Shown in pieces: positions 10,501-19,679 of a stretch of 40,146 bases of DNA. The stretch is taken from contig SKGS01000047.1 of the NCBI GenBank assembly GCA_007117355.1, forward strand, positions 1-40,146, written 5' to 3'. Positions within the stretch are counted from its first letter, which is position 1. Each line of letters begins with the position of its first letter. Both the position numbers and the translations under genes were made by a program. The notes beneath the pieces were generated by a model, which was given only the letters and a program-made list of their open reading frames with translations, did not search any database and was not told the origin of the DNA. This stretch comes from Lishizhenia sp. Lineage in GTDB: Bacteria > Bacteroidota > Bacteroidia > Flavobacteriales_D > Crocinitomicaceae.

Positions 10501-11490
10501 ATGGGGGAGGAAGATAAAACTAAAGGCAAATCGTGGATTCAAAAGCTCAAAGGAGAAGAGGATTTCACTTCGTTGCTGTATGTTATTATATTCACGATTG
10601 TTGCAACGTTTCCAGTTTTTATTTTGGTGTATCGTTACATGCCTTCTGTCATTCTTCCTTTTGGCGCTAACGGCTGGAGAATTGATGATATTCTATTATT
10701 TACCTTTTTATTCATTGTCTTTTTTGGTGTTATATCAAAGTTTCGCACCTTTTTTATCTATGTTGGATTACTCTCGTTTTTAGGTATAACCATCCTCAAT
10801 TTCTCTGGTTATTATACGTTAGAAAATTTATACTACGACTACAATAAAATTTTGTATAATCTTGGAGATGAGAGTTTAGAAAAACGTTTTTTTGTTCGAA
10901 ATGAAGTATTTAGACAAGAAGAAGAACTTAGAAAGGCGATTGACTACAATAATCCAATAGTGGTAAATTGGGCAAGAAACAAGGCGACTTCTAATTTTCA
11001 AGAGTATGCTGAGTTAATTCGAGATAGAAGGATAGTTCAGTTTTTTTCCATTTTCAAAGAAATACGTTCAAGATGGGTGTATGTGTTTGACCCTATGGGA
11101 GAAGATTATTTTTCCATGGCTAGTGAAACAATTCAACAGCTTGAATACAACGATCTTTTTAAGGGAGATTGCGATGATTATTCCATCTTAATGGCAGCTA
11201 CAATAAGAGCGATAGGTGGAGAAGTGCGTTTGGTCAGAACCAATGTTTTACGATCCGACGGAACAACGATAGGTCATTTGTACCCAGAAGTGCGTATTGG
11301 AGATAAAAAGGATTTGGATAATATTGCTCATGTTATGCGAACGGTGCTCTTTCCAGAAGAAATTGGAAATCGACCAATTCGTTATTACCAAGACGCAAGA
11401 GGCGATGTTTGGTTGAATTTTGATTACAATGACCACTACCCCGGTGGAAGATATCAAAGTGATATTCGTGTTAGTGAAATGAGAATATAA
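10501..11490 (+). CDS. Membrane-anchored transglutaminase-like protein
   Basis: 329 aa; three N-terminal TM segments; KGDCDDYSILMAATIRAIGGEVRLV (Cys of transglutaminase core) ... GHLYPEVRIG. Confidence 0.7.
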   Translation: MGEEDKTKGKSWIQKLKGEEDFTSLLYVIIFTIVATFPVFILVYRYMPSVILPFGANGWRIDDILLFTFLFIVFFGVISKFRTFFIYVGLLSFLGITILNFSGYYTLENLYYDYNKILYNLGDESLEKRFFVRNEVFRQEEELRKAIDYNNPIVVNWARNKATSNFQEYAELIRDRRIVQFFSIFKEIRSRWVYVFDPMGEDYFSMASETIQQLEYNDLFKGDCDDYSILMAATIRAIGGEVRLVRTNVLRSDGTTIGHLYPEVRIGDKKDLDNIAHVMRTVLFPEEIGNRPIRYYQDARGDVWLNFDYNDHYPGGRYQSDIRVSEMRI

Positions 11491-11764
11491 CCCGATTTAT
11501 TCATGTATTTAATTTTGAAGCTATTTTAGGCACAAGACACGATGGAATATAAATATATTTCGAGAGTCTTGTAACGACAAATAGGTCAAAATTAAATCAA
11601 AATCTCGATGAAAAATACGTGCCCAAAATAGGGTTAGACTAAAAAAGACAAAAACAACAGCTAATGCATTGTATTTCTGTTTTTTAAATTTCCAACAGCA
11701 TCAGATTGGTGAATAATTCGGGATAAGCGTTCTGAAAAGTATAATGCTACAAGATAAAACCATA

Positions 11765-11790
11765 AAAAGGGTCGCGTGAGCAACCCTTTT
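11765..11790 (-). terminator. Rho-independent-like terminator of the LysM/glucosaminidase gene
   Basis: AAAAGGGT...ACCCTTTT hairpin with inner GC-GTGA-GC; T-rich tract follows on the minus strand, downstream of CDS 11824-12792(-). Confidence 0.7.
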
Positions 11791-11823
11791 AACAACAAAC
11801 AACAACAAACCCAAAACACTATG

Positions 11824-12792
11824 CTATCTCAGGTGTATAACTTCCCCTTTTTGCAAAGCAAAGGTTGGAGAAGAAATGGCATTAATTTGCATTAGATTCC
11901 TCAATTTTAAACCGTATTCTTGACTTAACTCCCATATTTCACTATCGGAATCGAGCTTTACTTTATTTAAAGATTTTTTAGACCTATTTCTTTTTGGCGT
12001 GATGTAAACAATATCTCCTTCCACTAAATGGTCTTTATTAGGAGGGAAATCATTGTATTTATGTAACTGTCTCAAGGTCATCCCTAATTCTAATGATAAT
12101 TGATAAAAAGTGTCACCTTCACGAGCAATGACATATTTTGTTCTATTCGTATTGGTAACAACTTCTCTTCTTTTGACTTTCGTATTACTATTATTACTCT
12201 CCAAAACCGGATTCTTCTTTGTTGTTTCTGTCAAAGATTTCTCTGCAATCAATTCTGTGTTAGGGACAAAATCTTGATGGTCTAACGCATCTAAATTGTA
12301 CCTTTCTATTAAGTCTATCAAACGTTTCGCATATTTTGGGTTTGTTGCATAACCCGCAGCTTTCAACCCATGTGCCCAACCAGCATAATCAGTGATTTCT
12401 AACTGAAATAAACTGCCATATCTTGGACGCGAGGTCAAAAATAAACTATGGTCTTCATAGGACATTTCAGCGGAAGGATATTTTCTGAAACACTCATTTT
12501 TTGCGTCATCATCCTTGTAGATTTTGGCGCCCTCCCAACCATGGCATTTGATGCCGAAGTGATTGTTTGCTTTAACGGCCAATTCAGAGTTGCCAAATGA
12601 ACTTTCTAAAATTCCCTGAGCCATGGTGATGCTTGCTGGAATTTTGTGACTGTGCATTTGACGAATAGCAATTTCTTTCCATTGCTCAATATAATCCTCT
12701 ACTGTCGTTTTAGCATTTGCCAACACCGCATTTGAAAATAATAGTCCTGAAAAAATGACGAGCAATTTGAATTTCATCGTTTTCTTTTTCAT
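11824..12792 (-). CDS. Glucosaminidase-domain (peptidoglycan hydrolase) protein with C-terminal LysM repeats
   Basis: 322 aa; IPASITMAQGILESSFGNSELAVKANNHFGIKCH, YEDHSLFLTSRPRYGSLF, then KYVIAREGDTFYQLSLELGMTLRQLHKYN. Confidence 0.9.
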   Translation of the reverse strand: MKKKTMKFKLLVIFSGLLFSNAVLANAKTTVEDYIEQWKEIAIRQMHSHKIPASITMAQGILESSFGNSELAVKANNHFGIKCHGWEGAKIYKDDDAKNECFRKYPSAEMSYEDHSLFLTSRPRYGSLFQLEITDYAGWAHGLKAAGYATNPKYAKRLIDLIERYNLDALDHQDFVPNTELIAEKSLTETTKKNPVLESNNSNTKVKRREVVTNTNRTKYVIAREGDTFYQLSLELGMTLRQLHKYNDFPPNKDHLVEGDIVYITPKRNRSKKSLNKVKLDSDSEIWELSQEYGLKLRNLMQINAISSPTFALQKGEVIHLR

Positions 12793-12882
12793 CTTGTTAC
12801 GATAGTGGATGTAATAAGTTTCATTTTTTTGTTGAAAACTTAATTCTTTTTGTTAAAAACTTGAAATTGGTCGAAAAAAGTT

Positions 12883-13791
12883 TCATTTTACTCCATTCCA
12901 ACCTTGAAGACCTCCAGTATGGATAAATAAAACAGTGGCGTCTTTTTCGATTTCATTTTTAGAAATTAAATCATATAAAGCGTAGAATGCCTTTCCTGTG
13001 TATATTGGGTCAAGCGGTAAATGGGTATTAGATTTTATTTTTTCCATGAACGAACGTAATTCATTGTCCCATTTTCCATACCCTCCAAAATGATAATTTT
13101 CGTGAACGGTTATTTTAGAAAGGTATTCATCTACTTCTTCTTCATCAAAGTAAAAATCAGCAAGTCGCTTTCTAATTTCTGATGAGATAATTCCTTTCCC
13201 TTTTAGGCTTGAAACAACATGTAACTTTGACTTTTCAGGACAAGAGAGAAGTAGTCCAGCTGCAGTTGTTCCAGTTCCTGCTGCTACAAAAATATGGTCA
13301 AATACTTGAGGGATTTCTTTAAGAATTTCTTGGCAACCAATTACGCCATGATAGCAGGCTCCTCCTTCAGGAATTATCAAATAATCATTGTAGGAGTTTT
13401 TTGTACATTGCAACGACTCATAATCATTTCGCATTTTGTAAGCTTCTCTGCTGACAAAATGTAGCTCCATGCCATAAGAAGAACAAGCTTTCAGTGTTTC
13501 GTTACTCTCAGGGGTAAGTTCTTCACCTCTTACTACACCTATACTTTTAAAACCATGGATTTGTGCGGCTTTTGCTGTGGCAACAAGATGATTAGAATAA
13601 GCACCGCCGTACGTGTAAATTCCAGTTTTTCCTTTATGCTTCGCAGCCTCAAAGGCATATTTTAACTTACGCCATTTGTTACCAGAAATTACCTCGTCAA
13701 TTTTATCATCACGCTTAACAAATATTTCTCGATGTGATCCATCAGCTAAGGTTATAGTGATTGATTCTAGACAAGAAAGCTCTGTTTTCAT
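12883..13791 (-). CDS. 1-aminocyclopropane-1-carboxylate deaminase/D-cysteine desulfhydrase family
   Basis: 302 aa; VKRDDKIDEVISGNKWRKLKYAFEAA, TYGGAYSNHLVATA, AAGTGTTAAGLLL. Confidence 0.85.
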   Translation of the reverse strand: MKTELSCLESITITLADGSHREIFVKRDDKIDEVISGNKWRKLKYAFEAAKHKGKTGIYTYGGAYSNHLVATAKAAQIHGFKSIGVVRGEELTPESNETLKACSSYGMELHFVSREAYKMRNDYESLQCTKNSYNDYLIIPEGGACYHGVIGCQEILKEIPQVFDHIFVAAGTGTTAAGLLLSCPEKSKLHVVSSLKGKGIISSEIRKRLADFYFDEEEVDEYLSKITVHENYHFGGYGKWDNELRSFMEKIKSNTHLPLDPIYTGKAFYALYDLISKNEIEKDATVLFIHTGGLQGWNGVK

Positions 13792-13800
13792 TCTAAAAAC

Positions 13801-15177
13801 TTATCTACCTGTTAAGCTGCCTTGTTTGCCAAAATTGATTATTTCCATTTCAAAAACGAGTGTTTCATAAGGCGGGATGTTTTGGTTTCCATTTTCACCA
13901 TAAGCAAGGAAGTAAGGTAGATAAAGTTTGTATTTTCCTCCTTTTCTCATTTCTGGCACAGCCTCTTGCCATCCTTTTATTACACCTTGTAACGAAAAAG
14001 CTGGAACACCTCTGCCTTGAGAAGCACCTGCATAACTGTCCTCAATAACGTTTCCTTTTGAATCACGAAGGATATAGTGCGCTCTTACATCGCTTCCCGC
14101 CGGAACTTTATCTCCTGTTCCTTCTCTCAGTGTTTCAAGCACATATCCTGATTTCCCAACTCTAGTATTTGGTTTCTTTTTAGCTTCTGCAATTACTTGC
14201 TCTCCTTGTTTTTTTGCTGTGCCATGTAATTCATTTTGTTCTAACACTTTCGTAGAAATAAGAATTGCTGAATATGGCTGAATGATGTAACTAGTAGAGT
14301 TTCTATTAAGAAGTCCGTATTCTCCAAATCCAAGTTCGTAAGGTAAATAAAGTAAATATTCTCCTCCTACTTCCATGAAAGGTGCAGCTTCAACCCAACC
14401 ATTTGGAATAACAATATCATCTGTATTGATGATTTGAGAATTTATTTTATCGCTTCCCATTTCATCCACAAAAGTTGTTGTAATTGTGTCGCCTACAGCA
14501 TTCATTAACGTGTAAACAATTTGAAATTCTTTTGTAGGGTCGATTACTTCACCGTTGCCTGGAGCGAGTGTTTGAAGTACCCAACCTTTTTCTCCTTTAA
14601 TAATATCAGGTAGGTTATAAGCTTGGTTCATAAAACGCTTGCCTTTTGATTTTGACATGTCGTTATTGAAGTTCGCGACCATTTCAGACCTCTCTTGAAA
14701 AGGGATTAAAGTATCAACTTCTACCAAAGCTTGCGCAAAACCTTTTCTAGCAACCTCTAAATCAATTTCCTCCATTGCATCTTTTCCTTGTAGGTTTTTG
14801 CGTAACATTTCACCAAAAATAAATCCGTAACAGCTTGAAACAACAGCCATGTCGTGGAGTGTTGTGTCAATTTTTCCTCGCACTGCAAAGACTTCACCTA
14901 AGATAGTTTGGCAGGCTTTATCTATTGGCTCCTGCCCTGAAAGTCCGCTATGGAAACCTTCTTCTAGTGCTTCAGGAACAAGCACACGAAATTGCTCTGG
15001 CGGGAAATTATTAAAGTTTGCTCCAACATCTGCGCCTATACCATAAGAAATTCGGTCTTTAAAAGAGTTTAATTCTAAATCAGCATAAGGCCCTAGATTA
15101 TCCGAATTGTTTCCATTACATGATTGTAAGGTTGATCCGATTATTGCAATGATTAAAATGTAAATTAATGACTTCAT
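13801..15177 (-). CDS. FKBP-type peptidyl-prolyl isomerase lipoprotein with two FKBP domains
   Basis: 458 aa; lipobox QSCNG; GWVEAAPFMEVGGEYLLYLPYELGFGEYG and GVIKGWQEAVPEMRKGGKYKLYLPYFLAYGENG. Confidence 0.88.
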   Translation of the reverse strand: MKSLIYILIIAIIGSTLQSCNGNNSDNLGPYADLELNSFKDRISYGIGADVGANFNNFPPEQFRVLVPEALEEGFHSGLSGQEPIDKACQTILGEVFAVRGKIDTTLHDMAVVSSCYGFIFGEMLRKNLQGKDAMEEIDLEVARKGFAQALVEVDTLIPFQERSEMVANFNNDMSKSKGKRFMNQAYNLPDIIKGEKGWVLQTLAPGNGEVIDPTKEFQIVYTLMNAVGDTITTTFVDEMGSDKINSQIINTDDIVIPNGWVEAAPFMEVGGEYLLYLPYELGFGEYGLLNRNSTSYIIQPYSAILISTKVLEQNELHGTAKKQGEQVIAEAKKKPNTRVGKSGYVLETLREGTGDKVPAGSDVRAHYILRDSKGNVIEDSYAGASQGRGVPAFSLQGVIKGWQEAVPEMRKGGKYKLYLPYFLAYGENGNQNIPPYETLVFEMEIINFGKQGSLTGR

Positions 15178-15253
15178 CGATGTATAACTATTTTTGTATT
15201 TCGTTTATTGTAATTCGTATTTATTGGTCGAGCTTTAAGTAAAGTTTCTTTTT

Positions 15254-16210
15254 TTATTCTCCGAAAAGAGAGTTAACAAAGGTGCGTTTGTTAAACGGTT
15301 GAAGGTCATTTATTCCTTCTCCAACTCCAATGTACTTTACAGGAACTTTCATTTGATCCGAAATACCAATTACGACTCCACCTTTGGCCGTTCCATCCAA
15401 TTTGGTAATTGCAAGTGCATTGATATTTGTTGCAATAGAAAACTGTTTTGCCTGTTCGAAAGCATTTTGACCTGTAGAACCATCGAGGACAAGCAATACT
15501 TCATGAGGTGCACCTGGAACAACCTTATCCATCACTCTGCGAATTTTAGATAACTCATTCATTAAGTTAACTTTATTGTGAAGTCGCCCGGCAGTATCAA
15601 TAATTGCAACATCAGCCCCTTTTGCTTTGGCTGCCTGAAGTGTATCAAACGCAACAGATGCAGGGTCAGCATTCATACCTTGTTGAACAATTGGAACTCC
15701 TACTCTTTCTGACCAAATAATTAATTGGTCAACCGCTGCGGCACGAAATGTATCTGCTGCACCAAGGACAACCTTTTTGTCCATTTGCTTAAATTGATTC
15801 GCAAGTTTTCCGATGGTTGTGGTTTTCCCAACGCCATTCACTCCTACAACCATAATGACATGCGGGTTTCCGTCTGGATGTTTTGGAAGTTCATATTCTG
15901 CGTCAGAAGTATTGTTTTCTTCTAAAAGTTTTGCTATTTCTTCTCTCAGGATGTTTTGTAGTTCGCTTGCACCAACATATTTATCTTTGGAAACACGCGC
16001 TTCAATACGTTCGATAATTCTCAAGGTTGTTTCTACACCAACATCAGAGGAGATTAGCACCTCTTCCAATTCATCTAGAACCTCATCATCTACTTTAGAT
16101 TTACCAACAACCGTTCTGGTAAGTTTGGATAAGAAACTTTCTTTAGTTTTTTCTAAACCTTCGTCAAGTTTTTTCTTTTTATCCTTTGAAAAAAAATCGA
16201 ATAACCCCAT
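15254..16210 (-). CDS. ftsY: Signal recognition particle receptor FtsY
   Basis: 318 aa; VVGVNGVGKTTTIGKLANQF, LGAADTFRAAAVDQL, IIDTAGRLHNKVNLM, ITKLDGTAKGGVVIGI. Confidence 0.97.
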   Translation of the reverse strand: MGLFDFFSKDKKKKLDEGLEKTKESFLSKLTRTVVGKSKVDDEVLDELEEVLISSDVGVETTLRIIERIEARVSKDKYVGASELQNILREEIAKLLEENNTSDAEYELPKHPDGNPHVIMVVGVNGVGKTTTIGKLANQFKQMDKKVVLGAADTFRAAAVDQLIIWSERVGVPIVQQGMNADPASVAFDTLQAAKAKGADVAIIDTAGRLHNKVNLMNELSKIRRVMDKVVPGAPHEVLLVLDGSTGQNAFEQAKQFSIATNINALAITKLDGTAKGGVVIGISDQMKVPVKYIGVGEGINDLQPFNKRTFVNSLFGE

Positions 16211-16281
16211 GTTTATAAATTACAAAAAGCTTCCAACCTAATTAAAGGAAAGAAGCTTCAAATGAAAGAAATAACAATCAA

Positions 16282-16434
16282 TTAGTTTTTATCAAACCAA
16301 CTTTTCACATTGTCATTGTGAACAATTTCTTCTCTAAATGAGTAAGAACCTTTATCAGTTTTTACCATTTTAATAACTTTTGTATGCTCTTTTCCGCCAC
16401 CAGTTTGTAACGAAGCTACTGTTTTCTTAGCCAT
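16282..16434 (-). CDS. DUF4295 family protein (50 aa, absent from the ORF track)
   Basis: MAKKTVASLQTGGGKEHTKVIKMVKTDKGSYSFREEIVHNDNVKSWFDKN*; sits between rpmG and ftsY as commonly seen in Bacteroidota. Confidence 0.88.
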   Translation of the reverse strand: MAKKTVASLQTGGGKEHTKVIKMVKTDKGSYSFREEIVHNDNVKSWFDKN

Positions 16435-16442
16435 AACTTAAA

Positions 16443-16631
16443 TTATTTAATTTCTTTATGAATCGTGTATTTTTTCAGGATAGGATTAAATTTTTTAATC
16501 TCCATTCTGTCTGGTGTATTTTTTCTATTCTTCGTTGTAATATAACGAGAAGTTCCAGGTTTACCAGAATCTTTGTGCTCAGTACACTCCAAAATTACCT
16601 GAATTCTATTTCCTTTACTTTTCTTTGCCAT
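16443..16631 (-). CDS. rpmG: 50S ribosomal protein L33
   Basis: [50 protein letters not shown]. Confidence 0.95.
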   Translation of the reverse strand: MAKKSKGNRIQVILECTEHKDSGKPGTSRYITTKNRKNTPDRMEIKKFNPILKKYTIHKEIK

Positions 16632-16674
16632 TTCTCTTCTTGATTAACTAAAACTTTTTCAGTTTTGGTTTATT

Positions 16675-16911
16675 CTACTTTAAAAATCCTTTTGCACGTG
16701 CGTCTTTCACACAAGCAGAAATACCCTTTTTGTTGATAGTTCTTAATGCTGATGTTGAAATTTTCAACGTAATATACTTATCTTCTTCAGGAAGGAAGAA
16801 TTTTTTCGTTATTAAATTAGGGTAGAACTTACGCTTAGTTCTTCTTTTAGAGTGAGAAACATTGTTCCCAACCATTACCTTTTTTCCTGTTAACTGACAA
16901 ACTCGTGACAT
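16675..16911 (-). CDS. rpmB: 50S ribosomal protein L28
   Basis: [33 protein letters not shown]. Confidence 0.96.
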   Translation of the reverse strand: MSRVCQLTGKKVMVGNNVSHSKRRTKRKFYPNLITKKFFLPEEDKYITLKISTSALRTINKKGISACVKDARAKGFLK

Positions 16912-16944
16912 AATCTTATATATTGCTAATTACAAAAGCGGGTG

Positions 16945-16974
16945 CAAAGAAAAGCATTATTTGATTAATTGCAA
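16945..16974 (-). promoter_or_regulatory. Putative promoter of rpmB-rpmG-DUF4295-ftsY
   Basis: Minus strand TTTG ... TTTCTTTG with about 19-nt spacing; one mismatch to the -7 consensus TAnnTTTG. Confidence 0.4.
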
Positions 16975-17113
16975 AGGAATACTTTACTTTTTTCTTTTGA
17001 GGATGCAAAATTAATTAAAAATTGGTTTGGAAGGAATGAATGTTGGTTGTTTTTTTGAGGGATGTTATTTTTTTTGAAGGCTGTAAGGGCGGTTTTTAAA
17101 GGTGGGTTTGTGT

Positions 17114-17155
17114 GGTCGTTGTATGGGCGTATTGCAATATGCCCATACAACGACC
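17114..17155. repeat. REP-like 42-bp near-perfect palindrome
   Basis: GGTCGTTGTATGGGCGTATTGCAATATGCCCATACAACGACC, symmetric about 17134/17135 with one G:T mismatch. Confidence 0.85.
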
Positions 17156-17386
17156 CTGCATTTTGGAATTACTGACTGAAATCAACCTAAAGCCTCCATT
17201 ATCTAATGCATAAGCCGCAAGACTTACCATAAGCTCACAACTGTTATTTCCATTCAACCATCTCTTGCTTCAGTAAATTTTTCAAAACAAAATCGAGTTT
17301 TCAATTAACATTTTTCCATCAAACTTTTGTTTATTTAGATTGTTTATAAATAAATGTATAATTTTGTTTTTCGAAAGTAGTGAAAT

Positions 17387-17698
17387 ATGAGTAATCAAGA
17401 TTTAGAAGATAAAATAATAGAGGCTTTAAAAACCATTTATGATCCAGAAATACCGGTGGATATTTATGAGTTAGGTTTGATATATGAGGTTAAAATTTCT
17501 CCTGAGAAAAATGTGGATATTGAGATGACGCTTACCTCACCAAACTGCCCGGTTGCCGAGACACTGCCAAAAGAGGTGGAAGATAAAGTTGCATCTGTGG
17601 AAACAGTTCAGTCTGCCGTAGTCAATATTGTTTTCGATCCGCCTTGGGATAAGGATATGATGAGTGAAGAAGCAAAGCTGGAGTTAGGCTTTTTATAA
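17387..17698 (+). CDS. DUF59/MIP18-family Fe-S assembly protein (SufT-like)
   Basis: 103 aa; IYDPEIPVDIYELGLIYEV, MTLTSPNCPVAETLP, VNIVFDPPWDKDMMSEEAKLELGFL. Confidence 0.88.
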   Translation: MSNQDLEDKIIEALKTIYDPEIPVDIYELGLIYEVKISPEKNVDIEMTLTSPNCPVAETLPKEVEDKVASVETVQSAVVNIVFDPPWDKDMMSEEAKLELGFL

Positions 17699-17736
17699 GA
17701 TTAGCCTACTCTTTTTCAAAACTTAAATAATATACA

Positions 17737-17759
17737 AAAGGTCGGTTTACCCGACCTTT
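17737..17759. terminator. Rho-independent-like terminator after the DUF59 gene; may also serve the convergent small lipoprotein gene
   Basis: AAAGGTCGG-TTTAC-CCGACCTTT, 9-bp perfect stem between convergent genes. Confidence 0.75.
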
Positions 17760-17763
17760 GCTT

Positions 17764-17985
17764 TTACTTTGATTTCAAATCACATGAATAAAAAGCATTT
17801 AACTCTTGAGTCTCACACCATTCTTCAGCGTCACTTTTTGTAACATTTTTGATTTCAGATGAAACAGTTGCAGTTTGCACGCCTGTATCAATAACACAAT
17901 CACATGACCAATCTTTTTTGCAGGAGCTAAACAACAAAATTGCTGAAACACTCGCTAAAAACAACATTTTCTTTTTCATAATCAA
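17764..17985 (-). CDS. Small hypothetical lipoprotein
   Basis: 73 aa; MIMKKKMLFLASVSAILLFSSCKKDWSCDC lipobox. Confidence 0.6.
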   Translation of the reverse strand: MIMKKKMLFLASVSAILLFSSCKKDWSCDCVIDTGVQTATVSSEIKNVTKSDAEEWCETQELNAFYSCDLKSK

Positions 17986-18149
17986 CTTTTTGCTTTGAAA
18001 TTTGGGTTAAATGTAAAACATTTTTTTGAAAAAATAATAGAGCTTGATTTTTTAGGAGGGTAAACTCATATTCCGAAGAAGGAAAAGTATATCCGTGTAG
18101 GCATCGGGAGCAATATCGGTATAGACTTCTCGCCCGATTGTGTCAAATA

Positions 18150-18177
18150 AAAAAAGAGAGCTAATGCTCTCTTTTTT
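18150..18177 (-). terminator. Terminator downstream of tRNA-Gln
   Basis: AAAAAGAGAGC-TAAT-GCTCTCTTTTTT hairpin directly 3' of the tRNA on the minus strand. Confidence 0.75.
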
Positions 18178-18181
18178 GTGT

Positions 18182-18253
18182 TGACCCACTAGGGCTCGAA
18201 CCTAGACTCTTCTGGACCAAAACCAGACGTGTTGCCAGTTACACCATGGGTCA
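18182..18253 (-). tRNA. tRNA-Gln (anticodon TTG)
   Basis: Reverse complement TGACCCATGGTGTAACTGGCAACACGTCTGGTTTTGGTCCAGAAGAGTCTAGGTTCGAGCCCTAGTGGGTCA folds as a cloverleaf; loop TT-TTG-GT, GGTTCGAGCC T-arm. Confidence 0.95.
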
Positions 18254-18453
18254 AAATACCTTAAAACTGCTAATTGCGAGTGCAAATGTAATATATTTTT
18301 TTCTTTTTACGGGTCAGAAAAACACAAAAATTAAAATATTTTTCTTTTGCTGTTTTTTATGTCTTAGTAAGTATTTGAAAAGCAGTGGATTGTTTGTGGG
18401 TTTTCTTGGTTAACATGCTAAACATCTTTTAAAATCGTATTTTTGCGCCAATA

Positions 18454-19677
18454 GTGTCGGAAATGCAAGTAGCAATTATAGGAGGCGGAGCAGCAGGTTT
18501 TTTTGCAGCAATTCATGTAAAGGAAAATTTTCCTAATGCGGAAGTTGTCATTTTTGAAAAGTCTCAAAAGGTACTTTCTAAAGTTAGAATCTCAGGAGGA
18601 GGCAGGTGTAATGTTACTAATGCAGAAACTTCCATTGCGCTTCTTTCAAAAGCTTATCCGAGAGGAGGAAAGCTGTTAAAAAGTCTTTTTCCAATTTTTT
18701 CTACTAAAGAAACAGTTCAATGGTTTGAAAAAAGAAATGTTCCGCTTGTTGTGCAGGAGGATAATTGTATTTTTCCAAAATCTCAATCTTCTCAATCTGT
18801 CATAGATTGTTTTATGAAGGAGGTATATCGTTTAGGTGTTGAGATAAAAATTGGCTTAGGAATAACCAAGCTTGAAAAACATCAAAACGTTTTTCATTTG
18901 ACTACAAATAAAGAAGTCTTTACTGCGGATAAAGTAATTGTAGCAATAGGTGGAAGTCCCAAACTTAGTGGCTTAAAATGGTTAGAAGAGCTTGGGCATG
19001 AAATTGCTCCACCTGTACCGTCTCTTTTTTCGTTTAATATGCCAAATGAAAACATAAAGTCTTTAATGGGAGTAGTAGTGGAAAATGCATCAGCAAGAAT
19101 CATTGGGCACAACTTCAAAAGTTCAGGACCGTTATTGATTACGCATTGGGGAATGAGCGGACCATGTATTTTAGTGTTGTCTTCTCATGCTGCACGAGTT
19201 CTTGCTAACACGAATTATCAGTTTTCAATATCGGTTAATTGGATTGGGCAATCGAATCAAGAACTCATTTATGCGGAATTGAAAAACATTATAGATACGT
19301 TTGAGTCCAAGCAATTAAGTTCTATTCGACCGTTTTTTATTCCAACTAGACTGTGGCATTTTATTTTAGAGAAAGGAAATTTCAACCCAAAAAAGCGATG
19401 GAAAGATGTGTCTAAAAAAGAACTCAACTCAATGGTTGAATTTTTATCTAATGATAATTATGCTGTTCATGGTAAAACGACTTTCAAGGAAGAGTTCGTT
19501 ACCTGTGGTGGGGTTAGTTTGAACAGTATAAATAAGAAAACCTTGGAGAGCAAAACCATTAGCGGTTTATATTTTGCTGGTGAAGTTATGGATATTGACG
19601 CAGTGACGGGTGGTTATAATTTTCAAGCCGCTTGGACAACTGCTTTCGTCGCAGCGAAGTTAAAATCTAGTTTGTAA
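18454..19677 (+). CDS. NAD(P)/FAD-dependent oxidoreductase (HI0933/BaiN-like flavoprotein)
   Basis: 407 aa; VAIIGGGAAGFFAAIH, KVRISGGGRCNVTNAE, C-terminal GEVMDIDAVTGGYNFQAAWTTA. Confidence 0.92.
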   Translation: MSEMQVAIIGGGAAGFFAAIHVKENFPNAEVVIFEKSQKVLSKVRISGGGRCNVTNAETSIALLSKAYPRGGKLLKSLFPIFSTKETVQWFEKRNVPLVVQEDNCIFPKSQSSQSVIDCFMKEVYRLGVEIKIGLGITKLEKHQNVFHLTTNKEVFTADKVIVAIGGSPKLSGLKWLEELGHEIAPPVPSLFSFNMPNENIKSLMGVVVENASARIIGHNFKSSGPLLITHWGMSGPCILVLSSHAARVLANTNYQFSISVNWIGQSNQELIYAELKNIIDTFESKQLSSIRPFFIPTRLWHFILEKGNFNPKKRWKDVSKKELNSMVEFLSNDNYAVHGKTTFKEEFVTCGGVSLNSINKKTLESKTISGLYFAGEVMDIDAVTGGYNFQAAWTTAFVAAKLKSSL

Positions 19678-19679
19678 AA

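Noticed and set aside
16965-17150. Track ORF 16965-17150(-) MYGHIAIRPYNDHTN...
   Set aside because: Begins inside the REP-like palindrome and reads through intergenic sequence and the rpmB promoter region; spurious.
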